Notes: a model not told the origin generated them from the letters alone. DNA of 64,000 nt from Cohnella herbarum (GCF_012849095.1 NZ_CP051680.1:6010001-6074000), one strand, 5' to 3'; positions 39,083-48,922 are shown, counted from the first letter of the stretch. Made by a program: numbers and translations.

Positions 39083-42000
39083 GTGAAGAGCTTGAAGGGC
39101 GGCGTTACGTTACTGAACAGAATATTGGCCATTACGGTGATCCCGCTCTTGGCGATCGCGCTTCTGCTGGGCATCTACAAATTCACGGTTCCGAATAGCG
39201 ATGCTCCTGTCGCCGTCCAAGGCGTGCTGGATCTGAGCAAATGGGATTTGCGCGAACAAGGGATCATGAGACTGGACGGGGAATGGGAGCTATATCCGGA
39301 CAAGCTGCTCTCTCCGGAAGATTTTCGCGCGGGAAATGCAGGCGCAAGCGTCAAGGTCGAAATTCCGAACGCCTGGTACGGAATAAATCCGTTAGATTCA
39401 TCGGAGGAGCCGGACATCGGGACGTACCGCCTAACGGTGAAGCTGAAGGAAAAAAAAGGAAGCTTCGGGATTAAAACTATGAACATTCTTAACTCCCACA
39501 AGTTGTTCGTTAACGGCGACCCGAAGGGTCACAGCGGCAATCCGGCGATCGACAAGGCCGATTACGAGCCGGGGAACACGCCTTACACGGCTTTTTTCGA
39601 TTCCGATGACCGGGAAATCGAGATTGTTATCCAGGTCGCCGACCATACTTATCCAACTGGCGGCGGCTTCGAAGATGTTCTGTTCGGTACGCAAGCAAAC
39701 ATGCTTCGTTCGGCTAATGTCATCTACGGTACGGAACTGTCGGGCATATTCATCCTGCTGTTATTCGGCGGTTACCATATTAGCATTTATACGATGCGAA
39801 GGAAGGATAAGTCGTACTTATACAGCGGCCTCTTTTTTTTGACGATGTTGGTGATGTTGGCCTTGCTCGGGGATAAGCTGCTGCTTCAGCTTTGGCCGTG
39901 GGTTCCTTACGATGCGAGCTATAGGATATACGATTTCGTAGGTTTGTCCAACATGGCGATTCTCGGCTTTTTCCTCCATCATCTTGATGGAAAACTGCTC
40001 GGCAAATGGCACCTGCGCTTGCTGCTCTCGCCTATCGCCCTTTTTATGTTGGCGGCCGTTGCTTTACCTACCGGTATATATAAAGCGCTTGGAGATTGGA
40101 ATTGGAATTATGTGTTGCTAGTCGTTGCCTTCTACTTCTATAGGGCTGTTCGCCTCTACTTTAAACAGGATGGGGAATTGCTCAATCGCAAGGAGATCGC
40201 GCTGCTGTGCGGTATGCTGCTGTCCATCGTCATGATCTTCGTTTTCGGGTTGTTTTACTATTATGGTTGGGTGGAGACCGACGTCGGGCGTAGGGTCGCG
40301 ATGCTCGCGGTCATCGCCTTCATGAACACGCTTCTTGCGTTACGGCTTAACAACGCGACGGATCAGACCGAGAAACTGACGGAGCAGCTCATTCTCAGGG
40401 ATCAGCTCAAGGACGAATTCCTCGCGAATACGTCCCACGAGCTGAAGACGCCGCTTCACGGAATCCAGAATATCGCCTCCTATCTGCTGGAGGAGAAGGC
40501 CGGGGAGTTAACGGGCAAGCAACGCAGCGAGCTAACGCTCATTCAAGATACGTCGACGAAGCTTTCGGCGCTCGTGAACGATCTGGTGGACGTCGTGCAG
40601 TTGAAGCATGGGGAGCTTCGGCTTCAGGAAACGGTGCTTGACGTCTTCGTCGTCGCTCAAACGGCATTCCAGGTGCTCGAATTCGAACTCGCGGGCAAGG
40701 ACGTACGCTGGATTAACCGGATCGAGCCCAATACGCTCGTGAAAGGCGACGAGAATCGGGTTCGTCAGGTGCTGTACAACTTGATTCATAACGCGATCAA
40801 GCATACGAAGAGCGGCCGGATCGAAATCTCCGCCCGGCAAACCGGGGGTCACGCGGCAATTTCCGTCGAAGATACCGGAATCGGCATCCCGGAAACGAGC
40901 CGCGAAGCGATATTCGGCTATTTCGAGCAAGCGGACCGTTCATTGCCGCAAGACGGTTATACGGGTATGGGGTTGGGGTTGTTCATCAGCCGCCAGCTCG
41001 TGGAAAGAATGGGCGGGACGATCGGAGTGGAATGGTCGGAGCCGGGGCAAGGGACGAGAATGACGTTTACGTTGCCTGCAGCTTATGAAGGCGAAGCCGT
41101 TCGGAGGGAACGGGAAGCGGCGTCACAAGCTCGGAGAGAGGTTGCTGCCTCGCTATCCGGCTTGGACATCGTGGATGAGCGTCGCGAGCATACGGTGCTT
41201 ATCGTCGACGACGAAGCGTCCAACATTCGCATCTTATTGAATTTGCTTGGCGAGGATTACAACGTGCTGACGGCGTTCTCGGCTAGGGAAGCGCTGCGGA
41301 AGCTGGAAGATCACCCGCGCATCGATCTGATGATTCTGGACGTCATGATGCCGGAGATGTCGGGAATCGATCTGTGCCGGAACGTCAGGGAAACGCGTTC
41401 GGTGATCGACCTGCCGATCTTGTTCGCAACCGTCAAGGATTCGCTGCATGACATCGAATTATGTTTCCGTTCCGGCGGCAACGACTTTATCGCCAAGCCG
41501 TTCGATCCGAAGACTCTAACGGCACGGGTACGCACGCTCTTGTCGATGAAGACGTCGATGGATCAAGCGCTCAAGAGCGAAATGGCTTTCCTGCAAGCTC
41601 AGATTAAGCCCCATTTTCTATATAACGCGATTAGCAGCATTATTTCTTTTTGTTACACCGATGGGGAAAAGGCGGCGTACTTGCTATCGATGTTGAGTCG
41701 CTATTTAAGGTTCGTGTTCGAGCGGGACTTGCATTCCATGCATGTGCCTCTGAGCATGGAGTTGGAGCTGATTCAAGCTTACGTAGAGATCGAGAAAGCC
41801 CGTTTTGGGGATCGCTTCGAGTTCAGACTCCTGTCCGACCCCGGGTTGGACGACTTACGGATTCCTTCGCTCAGCATTCAGCCGTTCGTGGAGAACGCGA
41901 TCCGGCATGGCCTGTTCGAGAAGGAAGGACAAGGAACGGTCACGCTGACGATTACGGACGGAAACGGCTACGTTCGATTCGATATCGCCGATGACGGCGT

Positions 42001-42199
42001 GGGCATGGCGGACGATATGCTGTATCGGCTTAATACGGGCGATCGGCCCGACGATTCGGGCATCGGCATGACGAACGTGAGAAGGCGGCTTCTGGCGATC
42101 CCCGGCGCGAGCGTGACCGTTGACTCCGCTCTGGAACAGGGGACGAAGGTCATTGTTTTTTTGCCGAAGATGGAACACGGGGATCAAACTGCGGGGTAG
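39083..42199 (+). CDS. hybrid sensor with two histidine kinase modules and a receiver
   Basis: A 1038-residue membrane protein. Order: an N-terminal anchor; an extracellular beta-sandwich (7TMR-DISM type, about residues 50-200); seven membrane spans (about 215-420); a HisKA domain with H452 in NTSHELKTPLHG; an HATPase (GMGLGLFISRQL); a receiver with D753 (LMILDVMMPEM); and then a second, LytS/YesM-type kinase with H844 in QIKPHFLYNAIS plus its own HATPase (DSGIGMTNVRRRL). Two different kinase families in one chain is unusual. GTG start 6 nt after AGGAGG; the frame upstream lacks a ribosome site. The partner is the next gene. Signal unknown. Confidence 0.88.
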   Translation: MKSLKGGVTLLNRILAITVIPLLAIALLLGIYKFTVPNSDAPVAVQGVLDLSKWDLREQGIMRLDGEWELYPDKLLSPEDFRAGNAGASVKVEIPNAWYGINPLDSSEEPDIGTYRLTVKLKEKKGSFGIKTMNILNSHKLFVNGDPKGHSGNPAIDKADYEPGNTPYTAFFDSDDREIEIVIQVADHTYPTGGGFEDVLFGTQANMLRSANVIYGTELSGIFILLLFGGYHISIYTMRRKDKSYLYSGLFFLTMLVMLALLGDKLLLQLWPWVPYDASYRIYDFVGLSNMAILGFFLHHLDGKLLGKWHLRLLLSPIALFMLAAVALPTGIYKALGDWNWNYVLLVVAFYFYRAVRLYFKQDGELLNRKEIALLCGMLLSIVMIFVFGLFYYYGWVETDVGRRVAMLAVIAFMNTLLALRLNNATDQTEKLTEQLILRDQLKDEFLANTSHELKTPLHGIQNIASYLLEEKAGELTGKQRSELTLIQDTSTKLSALVNDLVDVVQLKHGELRLQETVLDVFVVAQTAFQVLEFELAGKDVRWINRIEPNTLVKGDENRVRQVLYNLIHNAIKHTKSGRIEISARQTGGHAAISVEDTGIGIPETSREAIFGYFEQADRSLPQDGYTGMGLGLFISRQLVERMGGTIGVEWSEPGQGTRMTFTLPAAYEGEAVRREREAASQARREVAASLSGLDIVDERREHTVLIVDDEASNIRILLNLLGEDYNVLTAFSAREALRKLEDHPRIDLMILDVMMPEMSGIDLCRNVRETRSVIDLPILFATVKDSLHDIELCFRSGGNDFIAKPFDPKTLTARVRTLLSMKTSMDQALKSEMAFLQAQIKPHFLYNAISSIISFCYTDGEKAAYLLSMLSRYLRFVFERDLHSMHVPLSMELELIQAYVEIEKARFGDRFEFRLLSDPGLDDLRIPSLSIQPFVENAIRHGLFEKEGQGTVTLTITDGNGYVRFDIADDGVGMADDMLYRLNTGDRPDDSGIGMTNVRRRLLAIPGASVTVDSALEQGTKVIVFLPKMEHGDQTAG

Positions 42200-42226
42200 G
42201 AGCTAGCATAGGAAGGAGGGGGCGCC

Positions 42227-43351
42227 ATGCGCGTCATGATCGTGGAAGACGAGAAACCGATACTGGATTTAATGGCAAGACTGGTCGGACAACATCCTTC
42301 GCTAACGATTGTTGGAACTTTCACGAGCTCTGCGGCGGCGTTGGCGGCTTATGAGGAGATTAAGCCGGATGCCGCCTTTCTTGATGTGGAGATGCCACGG
42401 ATGGGAGGCATCGAGCTTGCGGACAAACTGAAAGCAATAGACGAGCGGGTACAGATCGTATTTACGACTGCCTATCCCCAGTATGCGGTCGAGGCATTCC
42501 GGGTAAGCGCGGTCGATTATTTGCTGAAACCCGTCACTCCGGATGCGATCGAGCGGGTGGTATCCCGATTAAGTAAAAATCATGCGCTTCACTCCATGCC
42601 CCCGCCTCATGCCGCCGCGACGGAGGAACCGACCGTTCGTTGCTTGGGTACGTTCGAGACGAGGCTGTCGGACGGTAGCCTGATGAGCTGGCCTACGCGA
42701 AAGACGGAGGAACTGTTCGCTTATTTGTTGGTTTACCCGAACCGGATTGCGGGCAAGTGGCATTTGGCAGACCTCCTTTGGCCGGATCTGGACGAGAGCA
42801 GGGCGTTGCATAACGTGCATAATACGGTCTATCGTCTGAAGAAGGCGTTAAGGGAAGCGGGAATAGCGGTAGAATTGACGCATTCCGGCGAAGGCTACGA
42901 TCTGCGAAAGCCTCCTATCTTCACGGATTTGGAGCTCTTTCGGGATTTTATGAAGGGCGCGGCTTCGATTGACGAAGAAAAAGCGGTTGAAGGTACGAAG
43001 CTGCTTATATCTTCAAGGGGCGCATTGTTTGCCGGCAAAGACTATGCGTGGAGCGCGGGCTTAGAAGCGGAGATCTTCCAGCAACAAGCTTCCCTTGCCA
43101 GCAAGCTATCGGATTATTACCGCCGATCGGGGGACGAAACCGCCGCGAAGGAAATGCTGCGAGCGTATTTGTCCTATGCGCCGCTGGACGAGAAGATGAA
43201 CGCTGAGCTTCTCCGTTTGTATTCGAAGAGCGGGGAACTGGGGTTGTTTCGAAGCCATTACGACAAGTATGCCGGGCTGTTGTCGGAAGAGCTTGGTCTC
43301 GCGCCGTCAGATCAGATTCGAGAGATGATGAAGGAGCTTTCTATTAACTAA
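42227..43351 (+). CDS. response regulator with SARP/BTAD output
   Basis: A 374-residue regulator. An N-terminal receiver (D53 in AAFLDVEMPRMGG, conserved Lys in LLKPVTPD) is followed by an OmpR-like winged helix of the SARP type (LAYLLVYPNRIAGKWHLADLLWPD, about 140-220) and a bacterial transcriptional activation domain of TPR-like helices (about 230-374). AAGGAGGG lies 6 nt before the ATG, 27 bp after the hybrid kinase, so they form one signalling operon. Target genes are not evident from the neighbourhood. Confidence 0.87.
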   Translation: MRVMIVEDEKPILDLMARLVGQHPSLTIVGTFTSSAAALAAYEEIKPDAAFLDVEMPRMGGIELADKLKAIDERVQIVFTTAYPQYAVEAFRVSAVDYLLKPVTPDAIERVVSRLSKNHALHSMPPPHAAATEEPTVRCLGTFETRLSDGSLMSWPTRKTEELFAYLLVYPNRIAGKWHLADLLWPDLDESRALHNVHNTVYRLKKALREAGIAVELTHSGEGYDLRKPPIFTDLELFRDFMKGAASIDEEKAVEGTKLLISSRGALFAGKDYAWSAGLEAEIFQQQASLASKLSDYYRRSGDETAAKEMLRAYLSYAPLDEKMNAELLRLYSKSGELGLFRSHYDKYAGLLSEELGLAPSDQIREMMKELSIN

Positions 43352-43385
43352 GCGAATTAAGTTAGAATGGGGGGGGACTGTTGTA

Positions 43386-44246
43386 TTGAGAAGCGAACAA
43401 GAAATGATGAATTTGTTTATAGATTTTGCTATGAATGACAGTAGAATCCGATTGGTTACTTTGGAAGGGTCGCGTACGAACAAAAACATTTCCCCTGACG
43501 AATTCCAAGATTACGACGTTTCTTATTTCGTGACGGATATGGATTCCTTCAAAGAAACCGATCAATGGCTCGATATTTTCGGCACGCGTGCGATGATGCA
43601 AAAGCCCGAGGACATGGAACTTTTTCCGTCGGAATTAGGAAATTGGTTTTCGTATATCATTCTTTTTGAAGATGGAAATAAATTAGACCTGACCCTTATT
43701 CCGATTAACGAAGTTGAGGATTACTTCAGTAATAGCGACGGATTAGTCGAAGTTTTGCTTGATAAAGATGCTCTCATCCCGAACGAAGTGTCCGCAGACG
43801 ACCGCCAGTATTGGATTAAACAGCCGACCGCAAGACAATTCGACGATTGTTGCAATGAGTTCTGGATGGTTTCTACTTACGTAGTTAAAGGGTTAGCGAG
43901 AAAAGAAATCCTGTTTGCGATCGACCACTTAAATGAGGTTGCCCGGCCTAATTTGTTGAGAATGATGGCTTGGCAGATCGGATCGGAGCAAGGTTACGCC
44001 TTCAGCGTGGGGAAAAACTATAAATTTATTAATCGTTACCTGCCAAAAGCGGATTGGGACGATCTGCTTTCGACTTTTTCCGAGAATGGCTACCCGAACA
44101 TGTGGCAGTCTTTGTTCGCGTGTTACGAGCTATTCAGAAAATATTCTAAAGCCGTGGCGGAAAGTCTTGAATATAAGTACCCTTCTTACGATGAAGCTAT
44201 CACCAAGTATACGAATCATATTTATCATTCAATAAAGGCGCTATAA
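43386..44246 (+). CDS. aadK: aminoglycoside 6-adenylyltransferase (AadK/ANT(6) type)
   Basis: A 286-residue nucleotidyltransferase. The catalytic block is LEGSRTNKNISPDEFQDYDVSYFV; later blocks KLDLTLIP, FWMVSTYVVKGLARKE, MMAWQIG and KFINRYLP follow chromosomal AadK of Bacillus, which adenylates streptomycin at position 6. Starts with TTG; the ribosome site appears to be a run of eight G 9 nt upstream. Lower GC than its neighbours. Whether it gives resistance cannot be told from the sequence. Confidence 0.88.
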   Translation: MRSEQEMMNLFIDFAMNDSRIRLVTLEGSRTNKNISPDEFQDYDVSYFVTDMDSFKETDQWLDIFGTRAMMQKPEDMELFPSELGNWFSYIILFEDGNKLDLTLIPINEVEDYFSNSDGLVEVLLDKDALIPNEVSADDRQYWIKQPTARQFDDCCNEFWMVSTYVVKGLARKEILFAIDHLNEVARPNLLRMMAWQIGSEQGYAFSVGKNYKFINRYLPKADWDDLLSTFSENGYPNMWQSLFACYELFRKYSKAVAESLEYKYPSYDEAITKYTNHIYHSIKAL

Positions 44247-44421
44247 ATTGACTTAAGGGCAAGAGGATGCGATTCGGAAAGTCATACGGATGGCTATGCG
44301 GACCCGAAATCTCCAAAATGCATATAAAGAGGACAAAAACCCTTATCGTGATAACGCATTCAACGGGCTATAATAGAAAGCAGTAGGCGAAGACCCAATA
44401 TATAGGGATGGTGGGAATAAG

Positions 44422-45186
44422 ATGAGCAAACCGCAAGTAGGCATTCAATTATACTCCGTTCGCGATCGCAGCGAGAAGGATTTCCTAGGCACGATCAAGG
44501 AGATTGGAGCAATCGGTTATAAGAATGTCGAGTTGGCAGGTTACTACGGCCATTCGGCGAAGGAAGTTCGTCAAGCTCTGGACGATGCCGGTTTGAACGC
44601 TCCGTCCGCGCACATCGGGTTAAGCGTTAACGATGCCGCGATCTGGGATAATCTGAAGAAACAAATCGAATACAGCTTGGAGTTGGGCTTGAAGCGGTTT
44701 ATCGTGCCTTATTACCCTCTTGGCGACAATCCGACGTTGGACGACGTTTACAAAATGGCGGACACGCTTGAGCAAGCGGCTAAAATCGTTACGGATTCCG
44801 GCCTGCAATTCGGTTATCATAACCATGCGTTCGAATTCAAGCCCGTAGAAGGCAAACTCGTCATCGATCATATTTTCGAAAGAGTTTCAGCGGATTTGTT
44901 ATTCGCGGAATTCGATCTCGGTTGGGTGAAGGTAGCGGGTCAAGACCCTGCGGCATACGTGAAAAAATACGCAGGACGTCTTCCGGTCGTCCACGCGAAA
45001 GATTTCAAAGAAGACGGCACGGATACGGAAATCGGCAAAGGATCGGTCGATTGGGATTCGGCGTTGTCGGCTTGCGAAGCGGCTGGCGTAGAGTACGTGA
45101 TCATCGAGCAGGAGAGATACGACGTATCCTCGTTAGAGAGCGCGAAATTGAACTACGTTTGGTTCAAAGAACGCGGCTGGATTTAA
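44422..45186 (+). CDS. sugar phosphate isomerase/epimerase family protein
   Basis: A 254-residue xylose-isomerase-like TIM barrel (AP endonuclease 2 superfamily). It opens VGIQLYSVRDRSEKDFLGTIKEIGAIGYKNVELAGYYGHS; metal ligands are likely in FGYHNHAFEF, FAEFDLGWV, VVHAKDF and IIEQERYD. Members act on inositol derivatives or other sugars; the substrate here is unknown. A TATAAT at 44369 could be part of its promoter. It stands alone and ends in a strong terminator. Confidence 0.85.
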   Translation: MSKPQVGIQLYSVRDRSEKDFLGTIKEIGAIGYKNVELAGYYGHSAKEVRQALDDAGLNAPSAHIGLSVNDAAIWDNLKKQIEYSLELGLKRFIVPYYPLGDNPTLDDVYKMADTLEQAAKIVTDSGLQFGYHNHAFEFKPVEGKLVIDHIFERVSADLLFAEFDLGWVKVAGQDPAAYVKKYAGRLPVVHAKDFKEDGTDTEIGKGSVDWDSALSACEAAGVEYVIIEQERYDVSSLESAKLNYVWFKERGWI

Positions 45187-45230
45187 GGAGCGACGGCTCT
45201 GGAGACCCGGAACGGAAAGTTATTCCGCAA

Positions 45231-45268
45231 CAAGAAAGCCAGCCCTCGTCGGCTGGCTTTCTTGCTTT
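45231..45268 (+). terminator. terminator between convergent genes
   Basis: A perfect 14-bp stem (CAAGAAAGCCAGCC and complement) with a 6-nt loop and short T run. Confidence 0.85.
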
Positions 45269-45287
45269 TCGAATCTTTTAACGCGGT

Positions 45288-46736
45288 TTAATGTTTATGG
45301 CCTTTAACGATGACGCGCTTAATGAACAGCGATAGCGCGAGGCCTGCCAAGGCGACGATCATGCCGAACAGGAACGCGTTCTGCACGCCGGAAGTCAGGG
45401 CGTCGATCGGATTCGGATTGTTCGCCGTCTTCATGTAGCTCGAGGTACCGGCCGACATGATGCTTACGGCGAGTGCCGTACCGATTGCTCCTGCGACCTG
45501 TTGCAACGTGTTCATGATGGCCGTGCCGTCCGGATAGAACTCGCGCGGAAGCTCGTTCAATCCATTCGTCTGCGCCGGCATCATAATCATGGAAATCCCG
45601 ATCATGAGGCAAGAATGCAGAACGATGATTAGCGCCGAAGTCGAAGCCGGCGTAACGTCCGAGAAGAACCAGAGCGCGGACGCCGCGATAAGGAAACCCG
45701 GAAGGACAAGCCATTTGGGACCGTATTTGTCGAAGAGCCTGCCCATGATCGGGGACAAGATCCCGTTGACGATACCGCCCGGGAGCATAAGCAGACCCGC
45801 CGAGAAGGCGGTCATGCCGAAGCCGGACTGCAAGTAGATCGGCAGCACGAGCATGGAGGACAGAATGATCATCATACAGATGAAAACGGTGGCGACGCCA
45901 ATGACGAACATAGGGAACTTGAATGCCCTCAGGTTGATCATCGGATTCTTCATCCTAAGCTGACGCACGGAGAAGAGAATCAGGGCGACGATACCGATCG
46001 CTAAGGAAACGATAACTTTGGCGCTGGACCAGCCGCCTTCTCCTTCTCCGGCGCTGCTGAAGCCGAACACGATTCCGCCGAAGCCGAGCGTGGAAAGCAC
46101 GATCGATAAGAGATCGATCTTCGGCTTCGTGATTTTAGAGACGTTCTGCATGAAGAGGATGCCGCACAGCAAGGAGATCGCGAGAAACGGAAGCGACAAC
46201 CAGAAGATCCAGTGCCAGCTAAGCTTCTCGATGAGAAGTCCGGCCATCGTAGGTCCGATAGCCGGAGCGAACATAATGACGAGGCCGATAATCCCCATGG
46301 CGGCGCCGCGTTTCTCCGCCGGGAAGATGACGAGTATCGTATTGAACATAAGCGGCAGCATAATCGCCGTTCCGATCGCTTGAATGACCCGCGCGATCAG
46401 AAGAACCTCGAAGCTCGGAGCGAGCGCGGCCGTGAGGGTGCCGAGAATAGAGAAAGCTAGCGACGCAACGAATAATTGCTTAGTCGTGAACCACTGCAGA
46501 AGAAAACCCGACACGGGAACGAGAATGCCGAGCGTCAGCAAATAACCCGTGGTCAACCACTGCGCGGTAGCAGGGGTAATGCTCAGTAATTCCATGAGAT
46601 CGGTTAGCGCTACGTTAAGCGCCGTTTCGCTGAACAGGCCGATGAAGCCGCTAATGAGCAAAGCGATCATAATGGGTACGACTTTGAAAGGTTTGCCTGC
46701 TCCGTCTTGCGCAGGCTGATGTATGGTTGCCTCCAT
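45288..46736 (-). CDS. DHA2-family MFS exporter (LmrB/EmrB type)
   Basis: A 482-residue, 14-span drug:proton antiporter. The MFS signature of DHA2 members is seen in NVALTDLMELLSITPATAQWLTTGYLLTLGILVPVSGFL and in RVIQAIGTAIMLPLMFNTI. Its partner regulator, 27 bp upstream, resembles LmrA of Bacillus, so an LmrB-like role in lincosamide or related efflux is plausible but unproven. AGGAG lies 6 nt before the ATG. Confidence 0.88.
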   Translation of the reverse strand: MEATIHQPAQDGAGKPFKVVPIMIALLISGFIGLFSETALNVALTDLMELLSITPATAQWLTTGYLLTLGILVPVSGFLLQWFTTKQLFVASLAFSILGTLTAALAPSFEVLLIARVIQAIGTAIMLPLMFNTILVIFPAEKRGAAMGIIGLVIMFAPAIGPTMAGLLIEKLSWHWIFWLSLPFLAISLLCGILFMQNVSKITKPKIDLLSIVLSTLGFGGIVFGFSSAGEGEGGWSSAKVIVSLAIGIVALILFSVRQLRMKNPMINLRAFKFPMFVIGVATVFICMMIILSSMLVLPIYLQSGFGMTAFSAGLLMLPGGIVNGILSPIMGRLFDKYGPKWLVLPGFLIAASALWFFSDVTPASTSALIIVLHSCLMIGISMIMMPAQTNGLNELPREFYPDGTAIMNTLQQVAGAIGTALAVSIMSAGTSSYMKTANNPNPIDALTSGVQNAFLFGMIVALAGLALSLFIKRVIVKGHKH

Positions 46737-46763
46737 GAAATGCTCCTACCTCCGAATATCTGT

Positions 46764-47354
46764 CTATAGTTGTTGGGCGAGCACGTTGTCGAGATATAAC
46801 CGCACATGTTTCGAAGCGTTCAGGATCGGCCGAGTGTCTCTCGCGGTCAGCGCCAAGTGGAGCGAACCTTCGAGCAGGGAAATGACCGTCATGGCCGTCT
46901 CGTCCGCTTGGGATTCGGCGATGCCGATCCGTTGCAGCGCCTCGGATACGATCGATTGCCACGTTAAGAACACGTCCTGCCAAGCCTCTCGAAGCCTCTC
47001 GTTAATGTAAGAAGCTTCTACCGCCGTCCAGAAGCTGAGCGGGAGGAAGCATTCGAAGTTTGTTTGATCCGCCTCTTGCGCCGTCTCTTCTACGAACAGT
47101 TGGATCGCTTGCGCAGGGTGCTCGTGGGCCGCGAACAAGCGATTCCATTTTGCGGCGACGAGGCTTTTCGTATGGCGGATGCACTCCAAAGCCAATTCCA
47201 CTTTGCCTTCCGGAAAATAGTAATACAAGGAGCCCTTCGGGCATTGGCTTTCCTTGATGATCTGGTTTAGTCCCGTTCCGTGAAATCCTTGTTTGTTGAA
47301 CAATCCCGCGGCCGTCTCGACGATCACTTCGCGAGAATTCGTTTTCTCCCGCAA
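46764..47354 (-). CDS. TetR-family repressor, LmrA/YxaF-like
   Basis: A 196-residue regulator. The N-terminal helix-turn-helix is VETAAGLFNKQGFHGTGLNQIIKESQCPKGSLYYYFPEGK, very close to LmrA/YxaF of Bacillus. The C-terminal ligand domain is of the same group (LREAWQDVFLTW, ISLLEGSLHLAL). It starts with TTG, 6 nt after AAGGAGGG. In one operon with the exporter gene, it should repress both. Confidence 0.88.
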   Translation of the reverse strand: MREKTNSREVIVETAAGLFNKQGFHGTGLNQIIKESQCPKGSLYYYFPEGKVELALECIRHTKSLVAAKWNRLFAAHEHPAQAIQLFVEETAQEADQTNFECFLPLSFWTAVEASYINERLREAWQDVFLTWQSIVSEALQRIGIAESQADETAMTVISLLEGSLHLALTARDTRPILNASKHVRLYLDNVLAQQL

Positions 47355-47376
47355 GGGAAACCCTCCTTTTTTAGAA

Positions 47377-47396
47377 ATTATAGCGATCGGTCTATA
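47377..47396 (-). promoter_or_regulatory. promoter and operator of the TetR-MFS operon
   Basis: The dyad TATAG-N8-CTATA (47379-47396; minus strand ATAGACCGATCGCTATA) overlaps a perfect TATAAT -10 on the minus strand (47382-47377). It resembles the ATAGACC-type LmrA/YxaF boxes of Bacillus. The -35 is poor. Confidence 0.55.
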
Positions 47397-47549
47397 TAAT
47401 AAAACCAGAAAAACGCGGATAAAGTCAACTGGAATTTATTCATAAGAGTATTAAGAATAGGATGACCCCGTAGCATTGGGCAGTTACATGTAGATCGACG
47501 TTTTGTTAATATAGAGGGAGCGAACGAATAGGATTGGGGGCAAGGCGCA

Positions 47550-48752
47550 ATGGAAATCAGACAGTTAAGATCGGAAGAATTCGAGGATAGGACGGCGTTA
47601 TCGCAATTCGCGTTTCAATATCATTTAACGCCGGAAGAGAAGGAGTCCAAGCGACTTAACTATCGTCCGGAGCAGGACTGGGGCGCATTCGACGAACGGG
47701 GAGAGCTGCTGTCCGCAATGCTGATCATTCCTTTGGAAGCATGGGTTCAAGGACGGAAGCTGGCCATGGGCGGGGTAGCGGGCGTTGCGACCTGGCCGGA
47801 AGCGAGAAGGCGGGGATGCGTAAGCAAGCTTCTCGTGCACGGATTCGATACGATGAGAAAGAACGGCCAAACGATCAGTATGCTGCACCCTTTCGCTTTT
47901 CCTTTTTACCGCAAATATGGATACGAAATGACCGTCGAACGGAAGAAATATTCGATCGAAACGAAACAACTGCCAGCGCGCCAAGAAACGCCGGGACAAG
48001 TGAAGCGGATGATGAAACCGGACATCGAGATTCTGAACGCCGTCTACTCATCGTACGCCTCGCGTTATAGCGGAAACCTGGTTCGGACGCAGGATTGGTG
48101 GGAGAATCGGATTTTGAAGAAATCGGGCGCTTTTGCCGTCTATTCCAACGAGAACGGTCAACCGGAAGGGTATGTTTTCTACCAGATCGCGGACGGTAAA
48201 ATGACGATTCACGAGTGGGTAAGCACGAATGAAGCTTCGCGCACGGCGTTGTGGACTTTTGTCGCCAATCACGATTCAATGATCGACGAGGTCACGTTAA
48301 TCGCGCCGATCGATGATCCGCTGCCGTTCCTATTATCCGACCCCCGGATCAAGCAGGAGGTGATTCCGTATTTCATGTCGCGGATCGTGGATGCGGAAGC
48401 TTTTGTACGGGAATATGCTTGGGATGAGAGTGCCGGAGGCGAACGGGAGGAAGAGGTCGCGATAAACTTATCGGATGCTCATGCGCCGTGGAACAATGGT
48501 ATTTTCCGCTTGGTTTGGAGCGCTGGAGGTTCGGCAAGGTTGGAGAGGCTTGAAGGCCAATCGTACGAGCAAGCAGCATCAAGCGGGGAAGCGGTGTCTT
48601 GCGATATTCAAGCGTTGACGGCGATGCTGCTGGGCAATCGGAAGCCGTCGTTCTTGCGGGAAGTCGGGCGAATAAGCGGACCTGTGGCTAAAGTGAAGTT
48701 GCTGGAACGACATATTTCCGAACGGACGACGCATCTGATGGATTTCTTCTAA
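47550..48752 (+). CDS. GNAT N-acetyltransferase, Eis-like
   Basis: A 400-residue protein of the Eis group: an N-terminal GNAT domain (acetyl-CoA loop VATWPEARRRGCVSKLL, then FRKYGYE seen as FYRKYGYEMTVER), a second GNAT-like half and a C-terminal SCP2-like domain. Mycobacterial Eis acetylates aminoglycosides and proteins; the Firmicute members have unknown substrates. GGGGG precedes the ATG by about 10 nt. Single gene, oriented away from the TetR operon. Confidence 0.85.
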   Translation: MEIRQLRSEEFEDRTALSQFAFQYHLTPEEKESKRLNYRPEQDWGAFDERGELLSAMLIIPLEAWVQGRKLAMGGVAGVATWPEARRRGCVSKLLVHGFDTMRKNGQTISMLHPFAFPFYRKYGYEMTVERKKYSIETKQLPARQETPGQVKRMMKPDIEILNAVYSSYASRYSGNLVRTQDWWENRILKKSGAFAVYSNENGQPEGYVFYQIADGKMTIHEWVSTNEASRTALWTFVANHDSMIDEVTLIAPIDDPLPFLLSDPRIKQEVIPYFMSRIVDAEAFVREYAWDESAGGEREEEVAINLSDAHAPWNNGIFRLVWSAGGSARLERLEGQSYEQAASSGEAVSCDIQALTAMLLGNRKPSFLREVGRISGPVAKVKLLERHISERTTHLMDFF

Positions 48753-48851
48753 AGACGGCTTAGTCGGGGGAAAATGGGGAAGCTGGGCGGAACCTGGCGA
48801 TTTATCTTAGAATAGGGGAACAATGTAAGTTGTTGTCTTTTAAAGCGATGG

Positions 48852-48881
48852 TTGTCAACCCGATGGGCATTGTGATAAAAT
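48852..48881 (+). promoter_or_regulatory. secG promoter
   Basis: TTGTCA, 18 bp, TAAAAT, with the TG of an extended -10. The ATG follows 41 bp later. Confidence 0.7.
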
Positions 48882-48922
48882 GAAAATACTGTTTTTGTAA
48901 CGGGATTTGGGAGGTGTAAACG

